A stretch of DNA of 40,582 nt from Bradymonadales bacterium (GCA_016931535.1 JAFGEP010000137.1:1-40582); one strand, 5' to 3'. Positions 8,696 through 18,791 are shown, counted from the stretch's first letter. Notes: generated by a model from the letters alone, not told the origin. A program made the numbers and translations.

Positions 8696-9561
8696 TCCTT
8701 GCTCAGCTCCCGTTCGAGGTAGCGCCTCAGCTCGGGCCCCAGGTCCGGACGTCTCAGGGCGAAGGAGATGTTGGCCTGAAGAAAACCCAGCTTGTCGCCG
8801 ATGTCATGGCGGGTACCCTCGACGACCCGCCCCAGCAATCCCTCCTCTCGCGCCAGCCGGGCCAGCCCGTCGGTGAGCTGGATCTCGCCGTTCACGCCCG
8901 GCCTGGTCACCGCCAGGTGCTTGAAGATGGCGGGCGGCAAGATATAGCGGCCGGGCAGAGCCAGGGTCGAGGGAGCCCGGTCCCCATCCGGTTTCTCCAC
9001 CAGGTCGAGCACCCGGTAGAGCCCTTCCTCCATCTGCTCCCCGTCGATGATCCCATAGCGGTGGGTCAGCTCGCGGGGGACCTCGATGAGCGCCACCACG
9101 CCGGTCCCATAGATGGCCGAGGTCTCCATCAGCTGGCGGGTGACCGGGATTCGAGCCTCGAAGAGGTCGTCGGGCAGCAGAACGGCGAACGGCTCGGAGC
9201 CGATTACCTCCTGGGCGACCAGGATGGCGTGTCCCAGCCCCAGCGGCTGCTTCTGGCGAATGGAGACCACCGACACCATCCTGGAGATGGCCGAGATCGC
9301 CTCTACCAGGTCGGTCTTGCCACGCTTGGTGAGGGTGTCCTCCAGCTCATAGGAGTAGTCGAAGTGGTCCAGGATGGCCTCCTTGCCTCGACCGGTGATC
9401 AGGATCACCTGCTCGATGCCGCTGTGGAGCACCTCCTCGACCACCACCTGGATGGCCGGCACATCGACGATCGGCAGCAGCTCCTTGGGGCAGGCCTTGG
9501 TCGCGGGCAAGAAACGGGTACCCAGACCGGCCACAGGGATGACGGCTTTGCGCACTTTCAT
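8692..9561 (-). CDS. galU: UTP-glucose-1-phosphate uridylyltransferase
   Basis: A 289-residue nucleotidyltransferase that makes UDP-glucose from UTP and glucose-1-phosphate for polysaccharide and envelope synthesis. The nucleotide-binding signature AGLGTRFLPATKACPKELLP is at 11-30, and PLGLGHAILVA, LLPDDLF, the VEKP lysine region and GEIQLTDG are all present as in GalU. The length is typical. AGGTGAG precedes the ATG, which lies 13 bp after the polA stop, so the two are probably cotranscribed. The downstream gene overlaps it by 4 bp. Confidence 0.95.
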   Translation of the reverse strand: MKVRKAVIPVAGLGTRFLPATKACPKELLPIVDVPAIQVVVEEVLHSGIEQVILITGRGKEAILDHFDYSYELEDTLTKRGKTDLVEAISAISRMVSVVSIRQKQPLGLGHAILVAQEVIGSEPFAVLLPDDLFEARIPVTRQLMETSAIYGTGVVALIEVPRELTHRYGIIDGEQMEEGLYRVLDLVEKPDGDRAPSTLALPGRYILPPAIFKHLAVTRPGVNGEIQLTDGLARLAREEGLLGRVVEGTRHDIGDKLGFLQANISFALRRPDLGPELRRYLERELSKE

Positions 9562-9574
9562 GTTGTAAACTCAC

Positions 9575-12355
9575 CTATGGTTTCAGTTGTGCCCAGTTGG
9601 GACCGGACCCCAGCTCGACCGACAGCGGGACGTCCAGCGACAGGGCCCCCTCCATCTCCTGGCGGACGAGGCGGCTCAGCTCGTCCACCTCCCGAGTGTC
9701 CACCTCGAACACCAGCTCGTCGTGGACCTGGAGGATCATGGCCGCCTGCAGGCCCTCCCGGTCCAGCCTGCGCTGGATGTTGACCATGGCCAGCTTGATG
9801 AGATCGGCCGCCGTGCCCTGGATGGGGGTGTTGATCGCCAGCCGTTCCCCCTGGGCCCGCACCCCCTGGTTCTGGCTTTCCAGCTCGGGAAGGGGTCGAC
9901 GGCGTCCCAGCATGGTCCGGGCGTACCCTTCCTGGCGGGCCCTGTCCACCAGGGTGCGCAGGTAGGTGCGCAGGTTGGGGATCCGCTGGAAGTACCGGTC
10001 GATGAACTCCTGGGCCTGCTGGCGGGGGATGTGGAGCTCGTGGCCCAGGCGGGTGGAGCCCATGCCGTACAGGACGCCGAAGTTGATGGTCTTGGCGATG
10101 CCGCGCTGCTCGCTGGTGACCTGGTCCTCGGGCAGATCGAACAGCTCCGACGCCGTCCTGGTGTGGATGTCCCGGCCACGCCGAAAGGCGTCCTGGAGCA
10201 GCGGGTCTGCCGACAGGTGGGCCACGATCCGCAGCTCCACCTGGCTGTAGTCGGCGCTGAGCAAGAGCTTCCCCGGCTCGGCCACGAAGGCCTCCCGGAT
10301 CTGGCGGCCTTCCGGGGTGCGCACCGGGATGTTCTGGAGGTTGGGGTTGTTGGAGGCCAGGCGGCCGGTGGCGGCCACCGTCTGACGGTAGTCGGTGTGG
10401 ATCCGGCCGGTGACCGGGTGGATCAGCTCGGGCAGGGTATCGGTGTAGGTGTTCTTCAGCTTGGCCAGCGAGCGGTAGGCCAGGATCATGGCCGGGATGG
10501 GGTGCTTGTCCTGCAGCCGTTCCAGCACATCCTGGTCGGTGCTGGGACCGGTCTTGGTCTTCTTGATCACCGGCAGCTTGAGGTGGTCGAACAGGACCTC
10601 CCGGAGCTGCTTGGGGCTGTTCACGTTGAAGCTGAAACCGACGGCGCCGGAGATCTTCAGCTCCTGCTCCACCAGGCCCCGTTCGAGCACCTGGGACAGG
10701 CTCCGCAGCCGCTCCCGGTCCACCAGCACCCCCCGTTGCTCCATGCGCGCCAGCACGCCGCTCAACGGAAGCTCCAGGTCATCGTGCAGGGAACGCAACC
10801 CCTCCCGGTCCAGAAGCGGTGCCAGAACCCGCTCCAGCAGCAGGGTCACCTCCGCGTCCTCGGCGGAGTAGCGCGCCGCCACCTCGATGGGGACCTGGTC
10901 GAAGGTGAGCTGACTGCTACCCCGTCCCGCGATCTCCTCGAACTTGATGGTCTGGTAGTGCAGGTGGTCCCAGGCCAGGGAATCCAGGGAGTGGCTCAGG
11001 CGCGAGGGGTTCAAGATGTAGCTGGCCAGCATGGTGTCGAAGCGGATGCCGTTCATCTGGAGGCCATGCTGAGCGAGCACCAGCCAGTCATACTTGGTGT
11101 GCTGCCCGATCTTGGCGATGGACTCGTCCTCGACCATGGGTCGCAACCGTTCGAGGACCTGGCGCATGTCCAGCTGCTGATCGCCGTGGGCCAGATCCCG
11201 GTGGGCCAGGGGGATGTACACCGCGTGATGGGGTTGGTAGGACAGGCTGATGCCGACCAGCCGGGCTCGCATCGGCTCGGTGGAGGTGGTCTCGGTATCC
11301 AGCGACACCTCCCCTGCCCTTGCGATCGCCTGGAGCACCTGGTCGAGCTCCCGCTGTGAGGTGATCACCCGGTAGTCCTTGCCGGCGTGGTCTTGGGTGA
11401 CGGTCGGGACGGCGGCTGGCACCGGCGCTTTCTCGCCGCTCCTGCTGGCCGCTCTGGCGGCTTCGGCCGCATCGGCCGCTTCGAACAGATCGCCGGTCCG
11501 CTGCTCCAGTTCGTGCAGGTAGCGGTTGAACTCCAGCTCTGTAAAGAGGCTCTTCAGTTGTGCAAAATCCGGCCTGCCGATCACGGTCTCTTTCAGCTCG
11601 AACCGAAGGCTGACGTCGGTCCGGATGGTGGCCAGGTCCCGAGAGAGGAACGCCTGCTCCTTGTGGGTCTTCAGCGACTCCACGACCTTCTTGCCTGGCA
11701 CCTTGTGGAGGTTCTCCAGGACCGCCTCGATGGAGCCGAACTCGGAGATCAGCCGACTGGCCGTCTTCTCGCCGACACCGGGCACCCCGGGGATGTTGTC
11801 GGAGGCATCCCCCCACAGCCCCAGCAGATCGGGGACCTGCCGCGGCGCAATCTGCCAGCGCTCCCGAACCTCCGCCGGCCCGATGAGGCGGTCCCGCATG
11901 GTATCGATCATCCAGACATGCTCGCCGACCAGCTGGGTGAGATCCTTGTCTCCAGAGACCAGCACCGCGTTGTACCCCTGCTCCACCGCCTTTCTGGCCA
12001 GGGTGCCGATGACGTCGTCGGCTTCGAAGCCGGGCTCTTGCAGCACCGGGATGTTGTATCCGGCGACGATCCGGGGAAAGTAGGGAAACTGGGGGACGAG
12101 GTCTTCCGGAGGCTTGTCCCGGTTCGCCTTGTAAAGAGGGTAGATCTCGTTGCGGAAGCTCCCCCCCTTGGGATCGAAGGCCACCACCAGCCGATGGACC
12201 TCCTCGTCGTTCAACAACTTGGTGAGCATCCCCACGAAGCCATACAGGGCGTTGGTGGGAAAACCCTTGGAGTTGGACAGGTTCCGCAGCGCATAGTAGG
12301 CGCGGAACACGTAGTAGCTGCCGTCTACGATGTGAAGCGTGGGGCGTTTCTCCAT
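9575..12355 (-). CDS. polA: DNA polymerase I
   Basis: A 926-residue enzyme for Okazaki-fragment processing and repair synthesis, with all three activities apparently intact. The 5'-3' exonuclease (about 1-290) carries DGSYYVFRAYYAL and the helix-hairpin-helix GVPGVGEKTA. The 3'-5' proofreading domain has Asp353 and Glu355 in SLDTET. The polymerase domain has motif A DYSQVELR, motif B RGIAKTINFGVLYG and motif C QVHDELVFEV. The ATG at 12355 has AGGTGA about 8 bp upstream. It is the first gene of the minus-strand polA-galU-secreted protein-priA run, and 278 bp separate it from the divergent histidine kinase gene. I saw no convincing promoter in that gap. Confidence 0.97.
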   Translation of the reverse strand: MEKRPTLHIVDGSYYVFRAYYALRNLSNSKGFPTNALYGFVGMLTKLLNDEEVHRLVVAFDPKGGSFRNEIYPLYKANRDKPPEDLVPQFPYFPRIVAGYNIPVLQEPGFEADDVIGTLARKAVEQGYNAVLVSGDKDLTQLVGEHVWMIDTMRDRLIGPAEVRERWQIAPRQVPDLLGLWGDASDNIPGVPGVGEKTASRLISEFGSIEAVLENLHKVPGKKVVESLKTHKEQAFLSRDLATIRTDVSLRFELKETVIGRPDFAQLKSLFTELEFNRYLHELEQRTGDLFEAADAAEAARAASRSGEKAPVPAAVPTVTQDHAGKDYRVITSQRELDQVLQAIARAGEVSLDTETTSTEPMRARLVGISLSYQPHHAVYIPLAHRDLAHGDQQLDMRQVLERLRPMVEDESIAKIGQHTKYDWLVLAQHGLQMNGIRFDTMLASYILNPSRLSHSLDSLAWDHLHYQTIKFEEIAGRGSSQLTFDQVPIEVAARYSAEDAEVTLLLERVLAPLLDREGLRSLHDDLELPLSGVLARMEQRGVLVDRERLRSLSQVLERGLVEQELKISGAVGFSFNVNSPKQLREVLFDHLKLPVIKKTKTGPSTDQDVLERLQDKHPIPAMILAYRSLAKLKNTYTDTLPELIHPVTGRIHTDYRQTVAATGRLASNNPNLQNIPVRTPEGRQIREAFVAEPGKLLLSADYSQVELRIVAHLSADPLLQDAFRRGRDIHTRTASELFDLPEDQVTSEQRGIAKTINFGVLYGMGSTRLGHELHIPRQQAQEFIDRYFQRIPNLRTYLRTLVDRARQEGYARTMLGRRRPLPELESQNQGVRAQGERLAINTPIQGTAADLIKLAMVNIQRRLDREGLQAAMILQVHDELVFEVDTREVDELSRLVRQEMEGALSLDVPLSVELGSGPNWAQLKP

Positions 12356-12633
12356 CTCCAGTCACCTGATCGGGGTGGCTGTACTGTGCGGGTTTTCCTC
12401 GGAGCCGTCAACCGGGCAACCTTTCCCCCTTTCCCTTTCCGGCCAGGCACCTGCCGGCAGACCCGGTCGGTCAATCGAGCGGAGATCCCAGGCAAACAGG
12501 AGGAGGTCCCCGATGGAGCGCCCCTCTGGCGAGCAGACAACCGCAAGGGTCGGATGGGGCACATCACATCGGCCTTCCGACCGACGCCGGCCTGTGTTAG
12601 CGTAGGTGGGTAGGGTCGCCTGCGGTACCGGCC

Positions 12634-14490
12634 ATGGCTTGGAATAGGTCCACACAAGATGAGCCTCGGGAGATTGGCGAGCAGATGCCCTCACCCACGG
12701 TGATCGAACGGCTCGAGCAGCAGGTGCGCGAGCTGACCGCCCGGGTATTCAAACAAGAAGAGAAGATCTCCTCCATCCTCGAGATCTCGAACGCCCTGCG
12801 GGCCACCCGGACCGAGGACGAGCTGTTGAACCTCATCATGGAGAAGATCTCCTTGTTGATGGATGCCGACCGCTCCACCCTCTACCTCAAGGATGAGCGT
12901 ACCAACGAGCTGTGGACCAAGATCAAGCAGGGCAACCGGACCCACGAGGTCCGGCTGGCCATGGGCCAGGGCATCGCCGGTTGGGTCGGGGAAACCGGCC
13001 AATCCATCAACATCCAGGAGGCCTACGCCGATCCCCGCTTCAACCCCGAGGTGGACCGTCGGACCGGCTACGTCACCAAGAGCATTCTCTGCCAGCCGAT
13101 GCGCGACCAGGACCGGCGGATCGTGGGGGTGATCCAGGTGCTCAACAAGAAGCACGGCCCCTTCACCGCCGACGAAGAGCTGCTGCTGAGTGCCATCGCC
13201 GCCCAGGCGGCCATCGTGATCGAAAACGGCGCCCTCTACCACTCCATGCTGGAGGCCAACTGGGAGCTCAACGAGATCCGCGAGGCGCTGGAGCAGAAGA
13301 TCGCAGAGCAGAACATGCTCTTCGAGATCCAGTCCAGCATCGCCCAGGCGGTCAGCATCGATGCCCTGGTCGAGTCGGTCGCCCAGAAGACCCTGGAGCT
13401 GATCCCCAGCCAGGCCTGCGCCATCACGCTGAGGGAGAACGGCGGGCGCATCCTCTACCTTTACCAGGCCGAACACCAGGAACCCCATCAACCTCCCAGC
13501 ATGGTCGTGTCCCGCCGGGTCGACGACGCCGGCCCCAGCGCGCTGGTCACCAGCCAGGGGGTCCCTTACCTCTGCAACAACGAGGCCCCCTGCTCGGTCA
13601 ACAGCGCCATCTACCAGCAAGGGGTCCGCTACCAGACGGTGCTGGCCGTTCCCCTGTTCTCCGACGACCTGGCCTTCGGCTCCATCGAGCTGATCAACAA
13701 GAAGCAGGCCGGCAACAACGGCGGCACCGCCAAGTACACAGACACCGACCTCAAGCTGTTGACCCTGCTGGCCGGCCAGATCGCTCCCGCCACCGCCGCC
13801 TTCCTCTTCCGCGTCCGCAAGGAGAAGGACGACCGTCTAGCGGTCATCGGGCAGATGCTCTCCAGCGTGCTCCATGACTTCAAGAACCCCATCACCATCA
13901 TCTCGGGCTACGTCCAGCTGATGGAGCGCACCGCCGATCCGGAGCTCCGCAAGGAGTATGCTGGTTCCATCCAGCGGCAGTTCGAGCTGTTGAACCAGAT
14001 GTCCCAGGAGGTGCTGGCGTTCGCGCGCGGCGAGCGGAGCATCTTTTTGACCAAGGTCTACCTCAACCGCTTCATGGAGGAGATCGAGCAGCTGCTCACC
14101 CAGGAGTTCGAGGGACGGAACATCACCCTCCAGGTGCATACCGGCTACCGCCGCCAGGCCAAGTTCGACGAAGGGAAGATGAAGCGCGCCATCTTCAACC
14201 TGGCCCGCAACGCCCGGGAGGCCATGCCCGACGGAGGCCGCTTCGACATCGAGGTGGACCGGGACGGCGATCAGCTGGTGTTCGTGGTCTCCGACTCCGG
14301 CACCGGCATACCGGAGGACGTCCGGGACCGCATGTTCGAGTCCTTCGTGACCCACGGCAAGCAAGGCGGGACCGGCCTGGGGCTGGCCATGGTCAAGAAG
14401 ATGGTCGAGGAGCACAACGGGACCATCAGCTTCGAATCGGAGGCCGGCCGGGGCACCACCTTCGAGATCCGGCTTCCGTTGTTGACCTGA
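12634..14490 (+). CDS. Cytoplasmic two-GAF sensor histidine kinase
   Basis: A 618-residue protein with no signal peptide or membrane segment. A short coiled coil (about 20-45) leads into GAF1 (about 55-197), a second helical linker, GAF2 (about 230-392), a dimerisation/phosphoacceptor helix with His414 in VLHDFKNP, and a HATPase domain. The N box is NLARNAREAM (Asn526), G1 is DSGTGIP (Asp554) and G2 is GTGLGL (579-584). It should autophosphorylate in response to a small ligand or redox cue sensed by a GAF domain. No receiver domain or response-regulator gene is in the window, so the partner is unknown. An alternative ATG at 12685 would drop 17 residues; neither start has a convincing ribosome-binding site. 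Confidence 0.9.
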   Translation: MAWNRSTQDEPREIGEQMPSPTVIERLEQQVRELTARVFKQEEKISSILEISNALRATRTEDELLNLIMEKISLLMDADRSTLYLKDERTNELWTKIKQGNRTHEVRLAMGQGIAGWVGETGQSINIQEAYADPRFNPEVDRRTGYVTKSILCQPMRDQDRRIVGVIQVLNKKHGPFTADEELLLSAIAAQAAIVIENGALYHSMLEANWELNEIREALEQKIAEQNMLFEIQSSIAQAVSIDALVESVAQKTLELIPSQACAITLRENGGRILYLYQAEHQEPHQPPSMVVSRRVDDAGPSALVTSQGVPYLCNNEAPCSVNSAIYQQGVRYQTVLAVPLFSDDLAFGSIELINKKQAGNNGGTAKYTDTDLKLLTLLAGQIAPATAAFLFRVRKEKDDRLAVIGQMLSSVLHDFKNPITIISGYVQLMERTADPELRKEYAGSIQRQFELLNQMSQEVLAFARGERSIFLTKVYLNRFMEEIEQLLTQEFEGRNITLQVHTGYRRQAKFDEGKMKRAIFNLARNAREAMPDGGRFDIEVDRDGDQLVFVVSDSGTGIPEDVRDRMFESFVTHGKQGGTGLGLAMVKKMVEEHNGTISFESEAGRGTTFEIRLPLLT

Positions 14491-14533
14491 CCCCAAGAAC
14501 CTGCCTTCTCAAGAGGTCTGCGCCGACACCCGT

Positions 14534-15934
14534 TCAGCAGTACACATCACGCTCGCCGGCGCGAACCTTGGCCAGCATGCGCTCGGACCGGGTCCGCGCC
14601 CGATCGGAGAACCCGGCGAGGACCTCGCCGATGAGCTTCTCTCCTACCGAGCGGGTCTCGGGCGTGGCGTAGTCGAGGAGATACTCCAGGAAGGTGGACA
14701 GCCCGTTGGGATCGCAGTGCGCCTTGATCTCCCCCGGCTTGGCGAGATCCATGAAGTCCTGGCCAGTGCGGCCCAGACGGTAGCAGGCGGTGCAGAACGA
14801 GGGGATATAGCCGAGGGTGGCGACGTCGCGGATCACCTCGTCCAGCAAACGGTGGTCGCCCAGGGCGAACTGCGACCCGTCGTAGTGTTCCCCCTCGGCG
14901 TAGCCCCCGGGATTGGTCCGGCTGCCGGCCGAGATCTGCGATACCCCCAAAGCGAAGGTTTCTCGGCGGATGAGGGCCGTCTCGCGGGTGGACATGATGA
15001 TCCCGGTGTAGGGCACCGCCAGCCGCAAGATGGCGACGATCTTGCGAAAATCCACGTCGGATACCGGCTGCGGCGGATGGCTGGCGATCAGGGAGCCGCT
15101 GGCCGGCTCGAGACGCGGCACGCTGATGGTGTGACACCCCACGCCGAACACCCGTTCCAGCTCGGCGATGTGCTGCATCAACGCCAGGATCTCCCAGCGC
15201 CAGTCGTACAGCCCGAACAGCACGCCGATCCCCACGTCGTCGATCCCCCCCTCCATGGCGCGGTGCATGGCGAAGATGCGCCAGTCGTAGTCGGTCTTCT
15301 TGCCCGCCAGGTGCACCTTGGCATAGGTCTCTCGGTGGTAGGTTTCCTGGAAGACCTGGTAGGTGCCGATGCCCTCGGCCTTGAGACGAACGAACTCCGC
15401 CACGGACAGTGGCGCCACGTTGACATTGATCCGCCGTATCTCACCGTTGCCGTCGCGAACGCCATAGATGGTGCGAACCGCTCCGAGCACGTAGTCGAAC
15501 CCCTCCTTGGGGTACGACTCTCCGGCCACCAGCAGCACCCGCTTGTGCCCCTGGGAGACGAGCAGATCCACCTCCTGGGCGATCTCCTCCTGGGTCAGGG
15601 CTCGGCGATCCACCTCCTTGTTGCGCGCCCGAAAGGCGCAGTAGGCGCACTCGTTGCTGCACAGGTTGGAGACATAGAGCGGTGCAAAGAGAACAAGGCG
15701 CCGGCCGTAGATGGTCTCCTTGACGTGGCGCGCCGCCGCGAACAGCTCACCGAGCAGCTCGGGGTCCGACAGGCCGGTCAGGGCCGCCACCTCCTCCAAG
15801 GACAGGCCTTTGGCCAGCCTGGCCTTGCTCAGTATCTCGCGCACCCGGGCCGCATCCGGCCGCGTGTGCCGCTCCAACAGCGACTCGATCAGCGGATGAT
15901 CGATGAAGCTCGCCTGGGTCTCATCACTGGTCAT
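14534..15934 (-). CDS. hydG: [FeFe]-hydrogenase maturase HydG (radical SAM tyrosine lyase)
   Basis: A 466-residue radical SAM enzyme. The N-terminal cluster motif is CX3CX2C (Cys92, 96, 99 in CSNECAYC). The C-terminal motif is exactly CX2CX22C (Cys381, 384, 407, starting CTACYRLGRTG), which distinguishes HydG from the thiamine enzyme ThiH. SAGSRTNPGGY at 335-345 also fits. HydG cleaves tyrosine and supplies CO and cyanide on an Fe-Cys synthon for the H-cluster. The ATG at 15934 is preferred over one 30 bp upstream because AAGGAG lies about 7 bp before it. No hydE, hydF, hydrogenase or aspartate ammonia-lyase gene is in the window. It is convergent with the histidine kinase. Confidence 0.92.
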   Translation of the reverse strand: MTSDETQASFIDHPLIESLLERHTRPDAARVREILSKARLAKGLSLEEVAALTGLSDPELLGELFAAARHVKETIYGRRLVLFAPLYVSNLCSNECAYCAFRARNKEVDRRALTQEEIAQEVDLLVSQGHKRVLLVAGESYPKEGFDYVLGAVRTIYGVRDGNGEIRRINVNVAPLSVAEFVRLKAEGIGTYQVFQETYHRETYAKVHLAGKKTDYDWRIFAMHRAMEGGIDDVGIGVLFGLYDWRWEILALMQHIAELERVFGVGCHTISVPRLEPASGSLIASHPPQPVSDVDFRKIVAILRLAVPYTGIIMSTRETALIRRETFALGVSQISAGSRTNPGGYAEGEHYDGSQFALGDHRLLDEVIRDVATLGYIPSFCTACYRLGRTGQDFMDLAKPGEIKAHCDPNGLSTFLEYLLDYATPETRSVGEKLIGEVLAGFSDRARTRSERMLAKVRAGERDVYC

Positions 15935-16076
15935 GGGGCGTCTCCTTCCTGTGCTCGCCAACAAGGAAGTCTAGCAGACTCTGTCGGCAACGGGGCAGGA
16001 TCCTCCGTCGGCCGGCACAACTCCTGGCCACGCCCGGCTCTGGCCGGACAACGCCCCCCAGCGGTAACCCCCCGCC

Positions 16077-18791
16077 CTACAGTAACGAGGTGAGCAAGAG
16101 AAAGCTCTCGGCATCGAAGAGGTACACCGCGTTGGTTCCTCCGTCGGAAAGGAGGATGAGCGGGCCTCGCGAAGTCACGGCGTAGTGGATGTCCACCGGA
16201 AGCGGACCGATGCCCAGCGCCGTGGTGGAGAAGTTGCTCCTGACCGAGAAGGTGATGGCGGTATCGGGCGGCTGTTCCACCGTTCCCGGTCTGAGCTGAA
16301 GGGAGAGGAACGGGTTGTCAAAGAGCTCGTTCTCCCTGAGCCGCCCCGTCCACCGAGCATCCGCGGTCCGCGGTACGCACTGCTGAACGAGCGTGGTCTG
16401 CGGGTGGAGAAATCCGCTGCTGCTTCCGCTGACGAGCCAGGTCTGATGGGGCCTGATCTCGTAGGAAAAGCCAGCCCCGAAACACTGGCGGTCGGGCAGC
16501 TGTTGGACCACCCCGTCTTCCCCCTCGAGCACACGGAGGTACAGCGCATCTGCCCGGACAAAGGCGATCTCGTACTCCAGGCGATCCTCGCCCTCAAAGG
16601 GGGCGCAGGCACCGGTCGGCGCGGTCAGCAAAGGGGTGGCCTCGGCGATCACCAGGCGGTCGGAGGCCACGATCCCCAGGGAGCAGTAGTTGACTCCAGC
16701 GCTGGTCAGGATTCCCGGATAGGTGTCATCGATGAGGCCGTCATTGCGCTGCGAACCGGGGATGATCCCCTCGTAAGAGAGGGTCCATTCCTCGGAGCGG
16801 ATCCGCCAGTCGGCCGGAACCGTTTCCTGCGCCAAGAGCCCATCGATCAACGTGAAATGCGGCTCGCTCGCCAGATCGACCTGCTGATCGCTCTCCAACG
16901 TCGCGAGCTGCGGCACCTCGGAGGCGTCGCAGCGGATCCGCACCGCTTCGCTGGTTCCCCGGGCCGTCCGGATGGCGGACTGGTACTCCTGGGGCAGCGT
17001 GCAGCTGAGGTTGCTCACCTGGGCCTGGCTCTGGTTTCCGTCCCGAGGCCTCAGCGGGAAATCGACCCCCTCGACCCGATCCTCGCCGATCCCGGTGTAC
17101 ACGGTGGTCCGAATGGTCAGCAGGGTGGCGTAGCCATCGCTGGAAGGAGCGATGACCAACTCCTCTTCGTACCCCATCTCTTCGGCGGTCGATGAGCCGG
17201 TGATGGCGGTCCAGGTATATCCGAGCGGTCGCTTGAGGGCGGAGCGGGACAGCCCGATCCCCAACCCGTTGTGGATCGGATCGACGGCGCCGACGTCCAT
17301 CAGCACGCCCGCCTCCAGGTCGACCACCAGTAGCTGGTGTTGGGTGCGATCGACCACCAAGAGGTACTCTCCGCTCCGGCTCACCGAGACCGGCCCGAGC
17401 CCGAAAGGCACCAGGGAAGCTTCCGATTGACCGGCGGCACCGTAACAGTCGGGATCGTCGGTATCGGTCCATCCGTCGCCATCGTTGTCCACTCCATCGG
17501 CACAGACGGGCGGGCTGGCTTCCTCCGAATCGTCCCGCGGGTCGCTGCAGCCGGGATCGGCGTGGTCCGCGACCCCATCCCCGTCGTCGTCGATCCCGTT
17601 GCTGCAGGCTGGCAGCTCCCCGACCCAGCCGTTCGAGTTCCAGGGGTGGCCGGGATCGGCGAACCAGTCGTCGGCCAGGTCGTCCAGCATCTCGGGTGGG
17701 AGAACGCCGCCTCCCTCGTCCTGGTCGAGCGGGTTCAAGCAACCGGGGTCCTGGTGGTCGGTCAGTCCGTCGCCGTCGTTGTCCAGGCCGTCGGTGCAGG
17801 CGGTTGCCATCACTCTCGGGCTATCGGTCGACTCGAACCCCTCGGGTCCGAAGCACTGTGGATCCAGCTGGTCAGCCAGGCCATCCCCGTCGTCGTCGAG
17901 CCCGTTCGAGCACTCGAAGGTGAGCCCGATCCGGGCGGTCTCGCAGGGGGGGAGGTCCCGGCCGTCCAGGCAGGCGGCCTCCTGCTGGTCGTCCAGCGAG
18001 AACACGGAGAGGTAGGCTTGATCCTGGTAGCTGACGTACAGGCGTCCCTGAGAGCCGAACGCCAGGTGGGTCGGTCTGAAGGCGGTATCGAAGGTCGCCT
18101 CGACCTCCATCTGGACCTGCGGCAGGCAATCCATCGGGATGCGGTCGGTGACCCCCTCGCATTCCCAGCTCAATCTCTCCACCCGGACCTGCTGCAGATC
18201 CGGTCGGACGAATGCCACCAGAGGTTGGTCGGGCGCGATCGCCATGTCGGTCTCGACCGCTCCCCGCTGCAACCGCAGGACCTCCCGGTAGGCGTGGGGC
18301 ACCACCACCGACAGACTGCGCGAGGCATCGCACAGCACCAGAGCGAAGAGGCCATCCGGGGTCACACCCACCTGGGATGGTCCGGCACAGATCGGAATAC
18401 CGGTGATATTGGGTTCCCCGCGGTCGAGATCGACCAGGATGGGGAGGGAGGTATCCAGGGGGACAACCATCAGGCTTTCCCGTTCCCGGTTGGTAATCAG
18501 CCCCAGGGTGTTGATCGTGCCGTCGCTGATGTCTCCCCCCTCCTCGCAGCGCTCGGGAGCAACGTAGAACTGTTCCCCATCCTGGCTGGCCTCGCAGCGC
18601 CGAACCGATGCCACGCCGGCCGGGGAGAAGAGGGCGCGAGGTTGAACGGCCACATCGGAGCCGCATCGGAGGAGGAAGACACCCGCCGAGATGGCCAGGA
18701 GCAGAGTCAACCAGGAGGAACCGCGGCGGACCAACCGCCACTCAGAGTCGCGAAGAGCCATCGGACCAGTACCTCTGTGGCTTCGTGTCAT
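16077..18791 (-). CDS. Envelope protein with four MopE-like Asp-rich metal-binding motifs
   Basis: A 904-residue exported protein. The N terminus has a hydrophobic segment (about 25-41) ending LLR-Cys43, an atypical lipobox, so lipidation is uncertain. Beta-propeller-like stretches (about 90-270 and after 455) flank four motifs of the form C-x-(D/N)-G-x-D-(D/N)-D-G-D-G-x-x-D, with first Cys at 294, 332, 396 and 430. Each is followed by a second Cys in D-P-x-C. Such loops bind calcium or other cations in MopE-like and thrombospondin-type-3-like proteins. Its ATG overlaps the stop of the preceding propeller lipoprotein gene (ATGA), so the two are translated together. A start at 18761 is also possible. 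The function is unknown. Confidence 0.8.
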   Translation of the reverse strand: MTRSHRGTGPMALRDSEWRLVRRGSSWLTLLLAISAGVFLLRCGSDVAVQPRALFSPAGVASVRRCEASQDGEQFYVAPERCEEGGDISDGTINTLGLITNRERESLMVVPLDTSLPILVDLDRGEPNITGIPICAGPSQVGVTPDGLFALVLCDASRSLSVVVPHAYREVLRLQRGAVETDMAIAPDQPLVAFVRPDLQQVRVERLSWECEGVTDRIPMDCLPQVQMEVEATFDTAFRPTHLAFGSQGRLYVSYQDQAYLSVFSLDDQQEAACLDGRDLPPCETARIGLTFECSNGLDDDGDGLADQLDPQCFGPEGFESTDSPRVMATACTDGLDNDGDGLTDHQDPGCLNPLDQDEGGGVLPPEMLDDLADDWFADPGHPWNSNGWVGELPACSNGIDDDGDGVADHADPGCSDPRDDSEEASPPVCADGVDNDGDGWTDTDDPDCYGAAGQSEASLVPFGLGPVSVSRSGEYLLVVDRTQHQLLVVDLEAGVLMDVGAVDPIHNGLGIGLSRSALKRPLGYTWTAITGSSTAEEMGYEEELVIAPSSDGYATLLTIRTTVYTGIGEDRVEGVDFPLRPRDGNQSQAQVSNLSCTLPQEYQSAIRTARGTSEAVRIRCDASEVPQLATLESDQQVDLASEPHFTLIDGLLAQETVPADWRIRSEEWTLSYEGIIPGSQRNDGLIDDTYPGILTSAGVNYCSLGIVASDRLVIAEATPLLTAPTGACAPFEGEDRLEYEIAFVRADALYLRVLEGEDGVVQQLPDRQCFGAGFSYEIRPHQTWLVSGSSSGFLHPQTTLVQQCVPRTADARWTGRLRENELFDNPFLSLQLRPGTVEQPPDTAITFSVRSNFSTTALGIGPLPVDIHYAVTSRGPLILLSDGGTNAVYLFDAESFLLLTSLL

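Noticed and set aside
9587..11359. A 590-codon plus-strand open frame antisense to polA
   Set aside because: PolA on the minus strand carries every catalytic motif. The antisense product has no domain or signal.
14534..15934. ThiH (2-iminoacetate synthase) assignment
   Set aside because: The C-terminal CX2CX22C motif is present exactly, which defines HydG and is absent from ThiH.
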